Below, piece by piece: positions 1-5,520 of a stretch of 7,481 nt of DNA. The stretch is from the NCBI GenBank assembly GCA_026985975.1, contig JALSPL010000484.1, forward strand, positions 1-7,481, written 5' to 3'. The notes beneath the pieces are model-generated. The model ran no database searches and was not told the origin of the DNA. It saw only the letters and a program-made list of their open reading frames with translations. This DNA is from Anaerolineae bacterium (GTDB lineage: Bacteria > Chloroflexota > Anaerolineae > J102). The position numbers and the translations under genes were made by a program. Within the stretch, counting starts at the first letter, position 1; every line of letters begins with the position of its first letter.

Positions 1-1581
1 AGCGATATTCTGTTTTTTCGCCTCATTGATGATAGCCTGGGCGATGGGGTGCTCGGAGCGTAGCTCCGCACTGGCCACCAGTCGCAACAAGTCATTTTCA
101 TTGACGCCATTCAGAGAAATGATGTCGGTGACCACAGGGCGGCCATAAGTGAGGGTGCCGGTTTTATCGAAAGCAATGGCATCCACCCGGGCCGCGTTTT
201 CCAGATGCACGCCGCCCTTGAACAAGACGCCGTTGCGCGCCCCCGCGGCAATGCCCGAAAGCACCGAGGCGGGCGTGCTGATAACCAGGGCGCAGGGCGA
301 GGCCACAACCAACAGGGTCATCGCCTTATAAAAGACATCATCGAACGCCATGTGGAAGCCAAAATAGCCGATTAACAACACCAGGCTTACGGCGATGATC
401 ACGCCCACGGCGTAGGGGTGAGCGAAGCGATCGATGAGGCGCTGGGTGGGGGCGCGCTCGCTCTGGGCCTCCGACACCATCTCGATGACCCGGGCCAGGG
501 TGGTGTCTTTGGCCTCTTTGGTCACCCGTACATCGATGGCCCCATCCAGATTGATGGCGCCAGCGAACACCGCGTCGCCCGGCTGTTTGTGCACGGGGGC
601 CGATTCGCCGGTGATGGAGGCCTGATCCACCGATGTCTCGCCGTGCAGCACCTTGCCATCCACCGGGATGTTTTCGCCCGGGCGCACCACCACGATTTCA
701 TCGATATGAACTTCTTCAACCGGAACAGCGACTTCTCTGCCCTCCCGACGCACGGTGGCCTCGTTGGGCCGCAGCTTGGTCAACGCCTCCACCGCACTGT
801 GGGTGCGATCCATGGCGTAATCTTCCAGGGCTTCGGCCAGGGTGAAGAGGAACAACAGCATCGCCCCTTCGGCCCATTGCCCGATAAGCGCCGCGCCCGC
901 CGCCGCCAGGATCATCAGAAAATCGACATTCAGACGCCCGTGGCGCAGATCGTGCAACGCCTCCATCAGCCCCTCATGACCGCCAGCAATGTACGCCGCC
1001 GCAAAGAAGAGGATGGGGAGCCAGGGGGCGGCGGGCGTGGGAATGAATTTTTCCAGAATGACGCCGCTAATCATGAACACAAAGGTCAATCCCGCCCAGA
1101 TAAGCCCCTGGTTGCGCACCCAGAAAGGCGGCTTGCCCCCGGCTTCTTCCTGGATGACAGGGTATCCCAGCTCTTCCAATTGTTTTTCCACCTCGGCCAG
1201 GGCTTTCTTGCCTCGGTAGCGGATGCAAACCGTATGCGACACCGGGTTGATGGACACATGAAAAACATCGGGCACATCGCTGAGGCTCTGCACCAGAGAG
1301 CCGGAAATGTTGCGATAAAGGGAGCTGCTGATGGTGAGCACCCGACGCTGCACTAACTGATTCAGTTGTAGGCCCAGGTCCCGGGCGATGCCGTCCACCA
1401 CCTCGGCTGAGATATGGTCAGGATCATAGCTGAGGGACAATTTACCCTCGGCCATGTCCAACTCCACGGCGATGATGCCGTCATGCTGCGCCAGAGTCTT
1501 GACCAGCAGATCGGCGCTCTCTCTGGCCGCCTGTGGGTCCTCGGGCAGAAAAATGTTGATCTGGAGTTGCTTCTCTCCCAT
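1..1581 (-). CDS. P1B-type heavy-metal-transporting ATPase, SPC (P1B-4-like) class; C-terminus cut by window edge
   Basis: Membrane pump that uses ATP to export a transition metal. The first 527 residues are visible. Residues about 4-72 and 79-143 look like two HMA-type ferredoxin-like folds without any CxxC motif. Membrane segments follow at about 158-176, 185-199, 220-234 and 238-252, then the actuator domain with TGES (324-327), segments at about 390-408 and 417-440, the SPC motif (428-430), the phosphorylation motif DKTGTLT with D472, and the SEHP nucleotide-binding motif (509-512). The rest of the P and N domains and the last two helices lie outside the window. SPC rather than CPC is the mark of P1B-4 pumps, known for Co2+ or Fe2+ efflux; specificity cannot be fixed without the missing helices. 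The ATG at 1581 lies 1 bp after the stop of the regulator gene, with AGGAGG (1594-1599) inside that gene, so the two are probably translationally coupled. The metal is inferred; the family is certain. Confidence 0.95.
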   Translation of the reverse strand, partial: MGEKQLQINIFLPEDPQAARESADLLVKTLAQHDGIIAVELDMAEGKLSLSYDPDHISAEVVDGIARDLGLQLNQLVQRRVLTISSSLYRNISGSLVQSLSDVPDVFHVSINPVSHTVCIRYRGKKALAEVEKQLEELGYPVIQEEAGGKPPFWVRNQGLIWAGLTFVFMISGVILEKFIPTPAAPWLPILFFAAAYIAGGHEGLMEALHDLRHGRLNVDFLMILAAAGAALIGQWAEGAMLLFLFTLAEALEDYAMDRTHSAVEALTKLRPNEATVRREGREVAVPVEEVHIDEIVVVRPGENIPVDGKVLHGETSVDQASITGESAPVHKQPGDAVFAGAINLDGAIDVRVTKEAKDTTLARVIEMVSEAQSERAPTQRLIDRFAHPYAVGVIIAVSLVLLIGYFGFHMAFDDVFYKAMTLLVVASPCALVISTPASVLSGIAAGARNGVLFKGGVHLENAARVDAIAFDKTGTLTYGRPVVTDIISLNGVNENDLLRLVASAELRSEHPIAQAIINEAKKQNIA

Positions 1582-1582
1582 G

Positions 1583-2059
1583 TTACTCGACTTCCTCCTG
1601 CTTGAGAGCTTTTTGACACTCGGGACAAACGCCATAACCTTCGATGTGGATGTTTTCCAGATAAAAATCAGTGCGGGCGTCGATCATTTCGAAGATATCG
1701 TCAATGTTTTCCAGCGGAATATCGAAAATGCGCCCGCAGCGGGTGCATGTGAGGTTGACATGGGGCGCCAGATCCGTCTCATACCGCACACTGTCCCCGG
1801 CAGCGCTGGGCAGCTCGATGATCTCGCCGAGCTCTTTCAGCACCGCCACAGTGTTGTAAACGGTGGCCCGACTGATGGTGGGGAACTGTTCATGAACCGC
1901 CTGATAGATGTCGCCCGGAGTGGGATGAACGCGCGTTTCGGAAAGATAGCGACAAATAGCCATGCGTTGCGGCGTCAGACGAAAACGCGCATCGCGCAAC
2001 GCCTGCAACATGGACTCATACCGATCGTTTTTTGTGATTTCTGGTGAGTAAATTGTCAT
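1583..2059 (-). CDS. Fur-family metalloregulator, PerR-like
   Basis: DNA-binding repressor of 158 residues, normal length for the family. The winged-helix domain spans about 12-92, with RLTPQR (27-32) and the recognition helix around SRATVYNTVAVLKELG (63-78). The dimerisation domain carries a structural zinc site formed by C105, C108, C145 and C148 (CTRC and CPEC). Aligned by eye with Bacillus subtilis PerR, the regulatory metal positions are H45 (PerR H37), E94 (D85), H100 (H91), N102 (H93) and D113 (D104), so two of five ligands differ. The ATG at 2059 has GAGAGG (2064-2069) just upstream; the next ATG (codon 17) would remove part of the first helix. The gene is first in an operon with the P1B ATPase, and a PerR-box-like palindrome covers its promoter, so autoregulation is likely. 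PerR-type iron/peroxide sensing is the favoured reading; Fur, Zur or Mur activity cannot be excluded. Confidence 0.93.
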   Translation of the reverse strand: MTIYSPEITKNDRYESMLQALRDARFRLTPQRMAICRYLSETRVHPTPGDIYQAVHEQFPTISRATVYNTVAVLKELGEIIELPSAAGDSVRYETDLAPHVNLTCTRCGRIFDIPLENIDDIFEMIDARTDFYLENIHIEGYGVCPECQKALKQEEVE

Positions 2060-2089
2060 ACAGCCTCTCTTTTTGGAATTACTCTTATT

Positions 2090-2104
2090 TTAGAATACTT
2101 CTAA
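2090..2104 (-). promoter_or_regulatory. PerR-box-like operator over the -10 and start site
   Basis: On the minus strand this reads TTAGAAGTATTCTAA, a 15-bp site with perfect 6-bp arms (TTAGAA and TTCTAA) around a 3-bp centre. It matches 11 of the 14 specified bases of the B. subtilis PerR consensus TTATAATNATTATAA. It shares one base with the -10 box and is centred on the predicted start (about 2097), the classic place for a repressor. The next gene is a PerR-like regulator, so negative autoregulation of both genes is inferred. Confidence 0.72.
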
Positions 2105-2132
2105 TTTTAGACCCATTCTCGACTTTTGTCAA
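2104..2132 (-). promoter_or_regulatory. Sigma70-type promoter of the regulator-ATPase operon
   Basis: Read on the minus strand, TTGACA (2127-2132, perfect -35) is followed after 17 bp by TAAAAT (2104-2109, five of six -10 bases). Transcription should start near 2097, leaving a leader of about 38 nt before the ATG at 2059. Spacing and match are close to ideal, so the promoter should be strong unless repressed. Confidence 0.82.
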
Positions 2133-2203
2133 ATTCTGGACGCTGCGTTTTTTGCTTTGAACTCAGTTTCACCCGGATTGTTACTGATAATCTCTTCCCG
2201 GAA

Positions 2204-2278
2204 GACGAAAATGGACGAATGTAGACGAAAAGTGACGATTCTTTTTCGTCAATCTTCGTCCTTTGGTCTATTTTCGTC
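2204..2278. repeat. Phased GACGA array with inverted TCGTC arm
   Basis: GACGA occurs at 2204, 2214, 2224 and 2234, exactly 10 bp apart. It is followed by TCGTC at 2246, 2256 and 2274. Longer blocks are nested as an imperfect dyad: GACGAAAAT (2204-2212) with ATTTTCGTC (2270-2278), GGACGAA (2213-2219) with TTCGTCC (2255-2261), and GACGAAAA (2224-2231) with TTTTCGTC (2243-2250). It sits about 70 bp upstream of the -35 box of the regulator operon. It could be a multi-site activator or repressor target lying on one face of the helix, or a large hairpin. No known binding protein is recognised. Confidence 0.6.
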
Positions 2279-2380
2279 AGAACATTGGCTATGATGCGTG
2301 CGAATCCAGGCGCAATTTCATTTGGGTGCGTCCTAAACGAGTTGGAAGCGTTCATGCGCCTGCGCCTGGTATCACGGGTG

Positions 2381-2405
2381 CAGTAATCAGTATTCAGTAA
2401 TCAGT
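2381..2405. repeat. Short direct repeat inside the MITE-like element
   Basis: CAGTAATCAGT occurs at 2381-2391 and again at 2395-2405, a 14-bp period, and is followed by a weaker copy (TTTACAGT). The run is AT-rich compared with the rest of the element. Similar CAGTAATCAGT runs seem common in spacers of some environmental bacteria, but this is recollection, not a search result. Confidence 0.5.
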
Positions 2406-2471
2406 TTACAGTGTTCTGTAGCGGCGGCCCGTCGCATTTGCCCAAGGCGCTTTAGCGTCTTTCAGCTATGA

Positions 2472-2494
2472 GCCTGGGCCTATCAGCCCCAGGC
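2472..2494. repeat. Hairpin inside the MITE-like element
   Basis: GCCTGGG (2472-2478) and CCCAGGC (2488-2494) form a perfect 7-bp stem with a 9-base loop. There is no T run on either side, so it is probably a structural feature of the element rather than a terminator. Confidence 0.5.
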
Positions 2495-2577
2495 GGTGGC
2501 GGCAGACGTTAACCTCCAACTGAAATAGGACGCACCCATTTCATTTTCGCCAGACTCCAGTCAAATTTTACTGCATA

Positions 2578-2610
2578 CAAAAACCCCGGCAGCAAGCTGT
2601 CAGGGTTTTG
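2578..2610 (-). terminator. Intrinsic terminator of the acyl-CoA ligase gene (possibly bidirectional)
   Basis: On the minus strand, 15 bases from 2610 (beginning CAAAACCC and ending CAGC) pair with the 16 bases ending at 2578 (GCTG to TTTTTG) across a 2-base loop, with one wobble, one mismatch and one bulge. The descending arm ends in a T5 run (2579-2583). It lies about 70 bp after the TAG stop at 2681. The A-rich arm on the other side means it could also stop plus-strand transcription. Confidence 0.78.
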
Positions 2611-2680
2611 TGGGTGACAAGCGGGGAAAGCAAGGCAGACGCAACAGCCGCCCTTCAATCTTTAATCCTCAATCCTGAAC

Positions 2681-4252
2681 CTACTCCTCATCAACAAGCG
2701 CCCGTTTCAGAATCTTGCCGGTGGCGGTCATGGGCAGTTCGGAGCGGAATTCCACCAGGCGCGGGTACTTGTACGCAGCCACGCCTTCCTTGGCAAAGGC
2801 GATAATCTCCTCAGCCGTGGCGGTTGCGCCCGGCTTGAGCACAATATAAGCTTTCACTTCCTCGCCCAGGGTGGGATGGGGCACGCCTTTCACAGCCACC
2901 AATGACACCTTGGGGTGAGTCATCAGATATTCCTCGATCTCCCGCGGATAGACGTTGTAGCCGCCCCGCAAAATCATCTCCTTCTTGCGATCCACAATGT
3001 AGAAATAGCCTTCATGATCCATACGGCCCAGGTCGCCCGAATGGAACCAATCGCCTTTCATCACATCTGCGGTGGCGTCCGGGCGTTTGTAGTAGCCCTT
3101 CATCACATTATGCCCGCGGATGACAATCTCGCCCACTTCGCTGAACTCGCCCGCAGTGGTGGGCCTGGGGATGTGGTTATCGTCATCATCCACCAGACTC
3201 ATCTGCACGCCCCAGATGGGGGTGCCGATGGAGCCGGGCTTGCGCTCCTTCCAGCGCACGTTGAAGCTGGCCACGGGTGAGGTTTCGCTGAGGCCATAAC
3301 CTTCCAGGATGGGCACATTGAAGCGGGCCTCGAAATTGCGTAGCAATTCCACCGGCAGGGCCGCTCCGCCCGAAACCGCAGTGTGGAGATTCTTCACGAT
3401 CTTCTCCATATCGAATTCTTCCTCGGCGTGGGGGTAGCTGAAAAGCGCCCAATACATGGTGGGCACGCCCGCAAAGATGCTCACATTGTCCCGCTCCATG
3501 ATGCGGAAGGCGTCATCAGGCTTGAAGCGAGCCAGCAGAGTAATGGCTGCGCCAGAGTAGAAAGCCATGTTCATGATCACCGTCTGGCCGAAGGAGTGGA
3601 ACAGAGGCAGGGTGGCCAGGGCCACATCGCCCGGCTTGCCATCCACCAGCTTCTGGCTGCCGATGGCGTTCATCACCATGTTGCTGTGGGTGAGCTGAGC
3701 GCCCTTGGGCGTGCCCGTGGTGCCCGAGGTGTAGAGGATGACTGCGACGTCATCGGGCATGGTCTGTACGGTGTCGAACACGGGGGAGCCGCCCATGCCC
3801 AAAAACTGATTGAAGTCGAAGATGGTCTCGCCATTGCCCGAAAAGGGCTTGCCGGGATCGGCGCTGGCCATGATCAGATGCTTGCAGGCGTCCACCTGTT
3901 CGAATCCGCCCATGGCCGCCTCGCCGAACATGGAGAAGCTCACCAGCGCCACGGCGTCGCTGTCTTTGATGTGATAAGCGACTTCGCGGGCGGTGAACAA
4001 AACATTGAAGGGCACCACTGTGGCGCCGGTTTTCAGAATCCCATAGTAGGCGATGGGGAAATAGGGGATATTAGGCATCATCAGCGCCACTTTGTCCCCT
4101 TTTTGCACCCCCAATTTTTTGAGTCCATTAGCGAACATGTTGGCCGCCGCATTCAGCTCTGCATACGTCATCTTCTTGTCGTTGAAGATCACCGCCACAT
4201 GCCCCGGATAATCCTGAGCGCTGGATTCCAGCAAAATCGACAGGTTCAGCAT
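2681..4252 (-). CDS. Long-chain fatty-acid--CoA ligase (AMP-binding enzyme)
   Basis: Cytoplasmic ANL-superfamily enzyme of 523 residues, a normal full length. It activates a carboxylic acid to an acyl-adenylate with ATP, then transfers the acyl group to CoA. The large N-terminal domain carries the phosphate loop YTSGTTGTPKG (174-184) and GYGLSET (318-324). Then come the ribose-binding SGDLG with D407, the hinge DRKK (421-424), the GGYNVYP motif (430-436), and the C-terminal lid with TATGKILKR, where K513 should be the adenylation lysine. All catalytic motifs are intact. FadD-like fatty acid activation is most likely, but chain length and acid type cannot be read from motifs, and a medium-chain or aryl acid ligase is possible. 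The ATG at 4252 has AAGGAGGA (4261-4268) upstream. It looks monocistronic, with its own promoter (4334-4361) and terminator (2578-2610). No beta-oxidation genes are nearby. Confidence 0.93.
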   Translation of the reverse strand: MLNLSILLESSAQDYPGHVAVIFNDKKMTYAELNAAANMFANGLKKLGVQKGDKVALMMPNIPYFPIAYYGILKTGATVVPFNVLFTAREVAYHIKDSDAVALVSFSMFGEAAMGGFEQVDACKHLIMASADPGKPFSGNGETIFDFNQFLGMGGSPVFDTVQTMPDDVAVILYTSGTTGTPKGAQLTHSNMVMNAIGSQKLVDGKPGDVALATLPLFHSFGQTVIMNMAFYSGAAITLLARFKPDDAFRIMERDNVSIFAGVPTMYWALFSYPHAEEEFDMEKIVKNLHTAVSGGAALPVELLRNFEARFNVPILEGYGLSETSPVASFNVRWKERKPGSIGTPIWGVQMSLVDDDDNHIPRPTTAGEFSEVGEIVIRGHNVMKGYYKRPDATADVMKGDWFHSGDLGRMDHEGYFYIVDRKKEMILRGGYNVYPREIEEYLMTHPKVSLVAVKGVPHPTLGEEVKAYIVLKPGATATAEEIIAFAKEGVAAYKYPRLVEFRSELPMTATGKILKRALVDEE

Positions 4253-4304
4253 AATATCGCTCCTCCTTGAGCAAAAGGGTTGGGTTGGATGATGTCATCT
4301 GCAC

Positions 4305-4329
4305 AAAAAACGGGTTGCCGTAGCAACCC
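4305..4329 (-). terminator. Intrinsic terminator with UACG tetraloop at the end of the AMMECR1/MEMO1 operon
   Basis: On the minus strand GGGTTGC (4323-4329) pairs perfectly with GCAACCC (4312-4318) across the loop TACG, closed by a C-G pair, which makes a very stable UNCG-type tetraloop. After one G comes a T6 run (4305-4310). It lies about 50 bp after the stop of the SRPBCC gene. The predicted start site of the ligase promoter (about 4327) falls at the foot of this hairpin, so it may also cap the 5' end of that mRNA. Confidence 0.8.
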
Positions 4330-4333
4330 TTAC

Positions 4334-4361
4334 AGTATAGTCCCCCCTGTCGATTTTTCAA
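4334..4361 (-). promoter_or_regulatory. Candidate promoter of the acyl-CoA ligase gene
   Basis: On the minus strand TTGAAA (4356-4361) is followed after 16 bp by TATACT (4334-4339); four of six and five of six consensus bases. The predicted start is near 4327, giving a leader of about 75 nt that begins with the UACG hairpin. The -35 box lies just 20 bp past the SRPBCC stop codon. Confidence 0.6.
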
Positions 4362-4381
4362 AACGCCCCGGCAGCGGCGCT

Positions 4382-4855
4382 TCAAGCAATCATTGCCGGG
4401 GGGAAACCCGACTCGCGCACAACCCATTCCATCTGCCCGCGGAACTCATGCAGCATCCGTTCGAAATGCTGCCTGGAAACGCCGAGGAGCATTTTACGGG
4501 TGATGGCCTCGCCCACTTCGCCGCCCACGACCTGGGCCTCAAAATGAAGCCGGACTCTCACGCCCTCATCCACGGGATCGAGTTCCCATTGCACCTTGCG
4601 GTCGATGAAGCGCTTATGGTCGCTCTGCGTCCAGATCACCTGTGTGGGCGCGACGCTTTCACTGCGCATATGATAGCCCAATTCATAAATATGGATGCGC
4701 TCATTGATGAAAAGAAGAAATGTCGTTTCATTGCTGCGCTCAACCATATTGATGTAAAAATCGTTGTGGCCAGGCAGGGACTGCCCTCGCCAGATGCGTT
4801 CCCGCACTTCTTCCAAATCGCCGGGAATGATGATTTCCTTTTCGAAACTAATCAT
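4382..4855 (-). CDS. SRPBCC/START-like small protein (polyketide cyclase/dehydrase superfamily)
   Basis: A 157-residue protein with the pattern of a single helix-grip (SRPBCC) domain. It starts with a beta strand (SFEKEIIIP, residues 3-11), continues with alternating strands through the middle (for example TTFLLFINERIHIYEL, RKVQWELDP, VRVRLHFEAQVV), and ends in a long amphipathic helix (about 113-146). Such domains bind hydrophobic ligands in a deep cavity; some are enzymes, others carriers. No catalytic residues can be named and the ligand is unknown. There is no signal peptide or membrane segment. The ATG at 4855 is chosen because GGAGG (4861-4865) lies 5 bp upstream; a start at the in-frame TTG (4867) would put that ribosome binding site inside the gene. 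The gene follows the AMMECR1 gene by 44 bp and precedes a strong terminator, so it is probably the last gene of that operon. Confidence 0.75.
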   Translation of the reverse strand: MISFEKEIIIPGDLEEVRERIWRGQSLPGHNDFYINMVERSNETTFLLFINERIHIYELGYHMRSESVAPTQVIWTQSDHKRFIDRKVQWELDPVDEGVRVRLHFEAQVVGGEVGEAITRKMLLGVSRQHFERMLHEFRGQMEWVVRESGFPPAMIA

Positions 4856-4870
4856 GATGTCCTCCAAGAA

Positions 4871-4888
4871 TCCGGCGTAGTAAGGCCG
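4871..4888. repeat. Small hairpin between the AMMECR1 and SRPBCC genes
   Basis: CCGGC and GCCGG, read on the minus strand, form a 5-bp GC stem around an 8-base loop. It is not followed by a T run, so a full terminator is unlikely. It might adjust expression of the last gene of the operon or be a processing site. Confidence 0.4.
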
Positions 4889-4899
4889 GGGTTGATTGA

Positions 4900-5517
4900 T
4901 TATCGTTGATGGATAGGCGCCGGTTGCGTAAAGCTATGCACCTGGAAGACGTACACCTTCGTCCTGGGATCCAGGTAGATGTCGGCGCTGGCGCCGGCCT
5001 TCAGCGCCACATGTCCCAGGAATTCCCGCGGGTCGGATATCTGCTCCCACACCTGGGGTAACAATAGGCCCCGCTGCCAGCCCCGTTCGACCATGACGCC
5101 ATCCACGCCCGGACGGATCTTGCCCAACAGGTCGCCCAAAGACGTATAGGGAACCTCCTGCAGGGGCGAGAGGATGGAAACCTCCACCTCGGTGCGATCC
5201 AGCTCTTCTGGACGCAGCGCCGGGAAGCGGGGGTCGTGACGGGCGGCGGCGATGGCGTTTTTGGCCACATCCCAGGCCATTGGCAGCCGGGGCTCCACCG
5301 AGCCAATGCAGCCATGCAACTTGCCATCGGTGTGCAGGGTGACAAAGGTGGCCGCAGGCTGACGTAGAGGCTCAGGCAGAGGATCCAGATCGGGCTGCCA
5401 GTGATGATCGCCCTCGATGGTCGTCTTGTGTAGCGCAGTGCGGGCGATGTCGAGCAGCAAATCGACATCCTTTTCGGTTAGACCATAAGGCAGGGAAGAA
5501 ACGCTGACAGTCTTCAT
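4900..5517 (-). CDS. AMMECR1-domain protein (AmmeMemoRadiSam system protein A)
   Basis: A 205-residue protein covering one complete AMMECR1 domain. Landmarks in order are the family hallmark LHGCIGS (67-73, with C70), DPRFPALRPEEL (95-106), the strand EVEVSILSPLQEV (110-122), GVDGVMVERGW (137-147), LLLPQVWEQ (151-159), and FLGHVALKAG (166-175) near the end. The bacterial form travels with a MEMO1-like protein and a radical SAM enzyme. The biochemical role of that trio is not firmly established; the conserved cysteine in the GCIG loop suggests a catalytic or binding site. The ATG at 5517 lies 3 bp after the stop of the MEMO1 gene, with GGAGGAG (5524-5530) overlapping the end of that gene, so translation is probably coupled. 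No radical SAM gene is seen in the window. The family assignment is strong; the function is unknown. Confidence 0.92.
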   Translation of the reverse strand: MKTVSVSSLPYGLTEKDVDLLLDIARTALHKTTIEGDHHWQPDLDPLPEPLRQPAATFVTLHTDGKLHGCIGSVEPRLPMAWDVAKNAIAAARHDPRFPALRPEELDRTEVEVSILSPLQEVPYTSLGDLLGKIRPGVDGVMVERGWQRGLLLPQVWEQISDPREFLGHVALKAGASADIYLDPRTKVYVFQVHSFTQPAPIHQR

Positions 5518-5520
5518 GGC

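Larger units (their letters stand above)
2315..2546. mobile_element. MITE-like element with 23-bp terminal inverted repeats and 9-bp target duplication
   Basis: The element proper is 2324-2537 (214 bp). Its ends are inverted repeats of 23 bp, 19 identical: 2324-2346 and 2515-2537, with GGGTGCGTCCTA and AGTTGGA exact and four central bases different. Immediately outside lie perfect 9-bp direct repeats ATTTCATTT (2315-2323 and 2538-2546), the expected target-site duplication. No transposase is encoded, so it must have been moved in trans. It landed between the terminator of the acyl-CoA ligase gene and the promoter region of the regulator operon, breaking no recognisable gene. The IS family cannot be named from the ends alone; several families make 9-bp duplications. 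Confidence 0.78.

Noticed and set aside
418..1356. Plus-strand open frame of 312 codons
   Set aside because: It lies antisense to the P1B ATPase, whose motifs (TGES, SPC, DKTGTLT) are all in the minus frame. Its product is His- and Gln-rich with no recognisable domain, as expected from a shadow frame in GC-rich DNA.
2107..2355. Minus-strand open frame of 82 codons upstream of the regulator
   Set aside because: It runs from inside the MITE-like element through the GACGA array to the -10 box of the regulator promoter. Low-complexity product, no ribosome binding site, no domain.
3383..4270. Plus-strand open frame of 295 codons
   Set aside because: Antisense to the acyl-CoA ligase with all its motifs intact; the product is His-rich, and no ribosome binding site or domain is visible.
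4856..4867. TTG start giving a 161-residue SRPBCC protein
   Set aside because: The GGAGG ribosome binding site (4861-4865) lies inside that extension and is ideally placed for the ATG at 4855.
4280..4909. Plus-strand open frame of 209 codons
   Set aside because: Antisense to the SRPBCC gene and across its terminator; no domain recognised. The minus-strand gene has a clear ribosome binding site.
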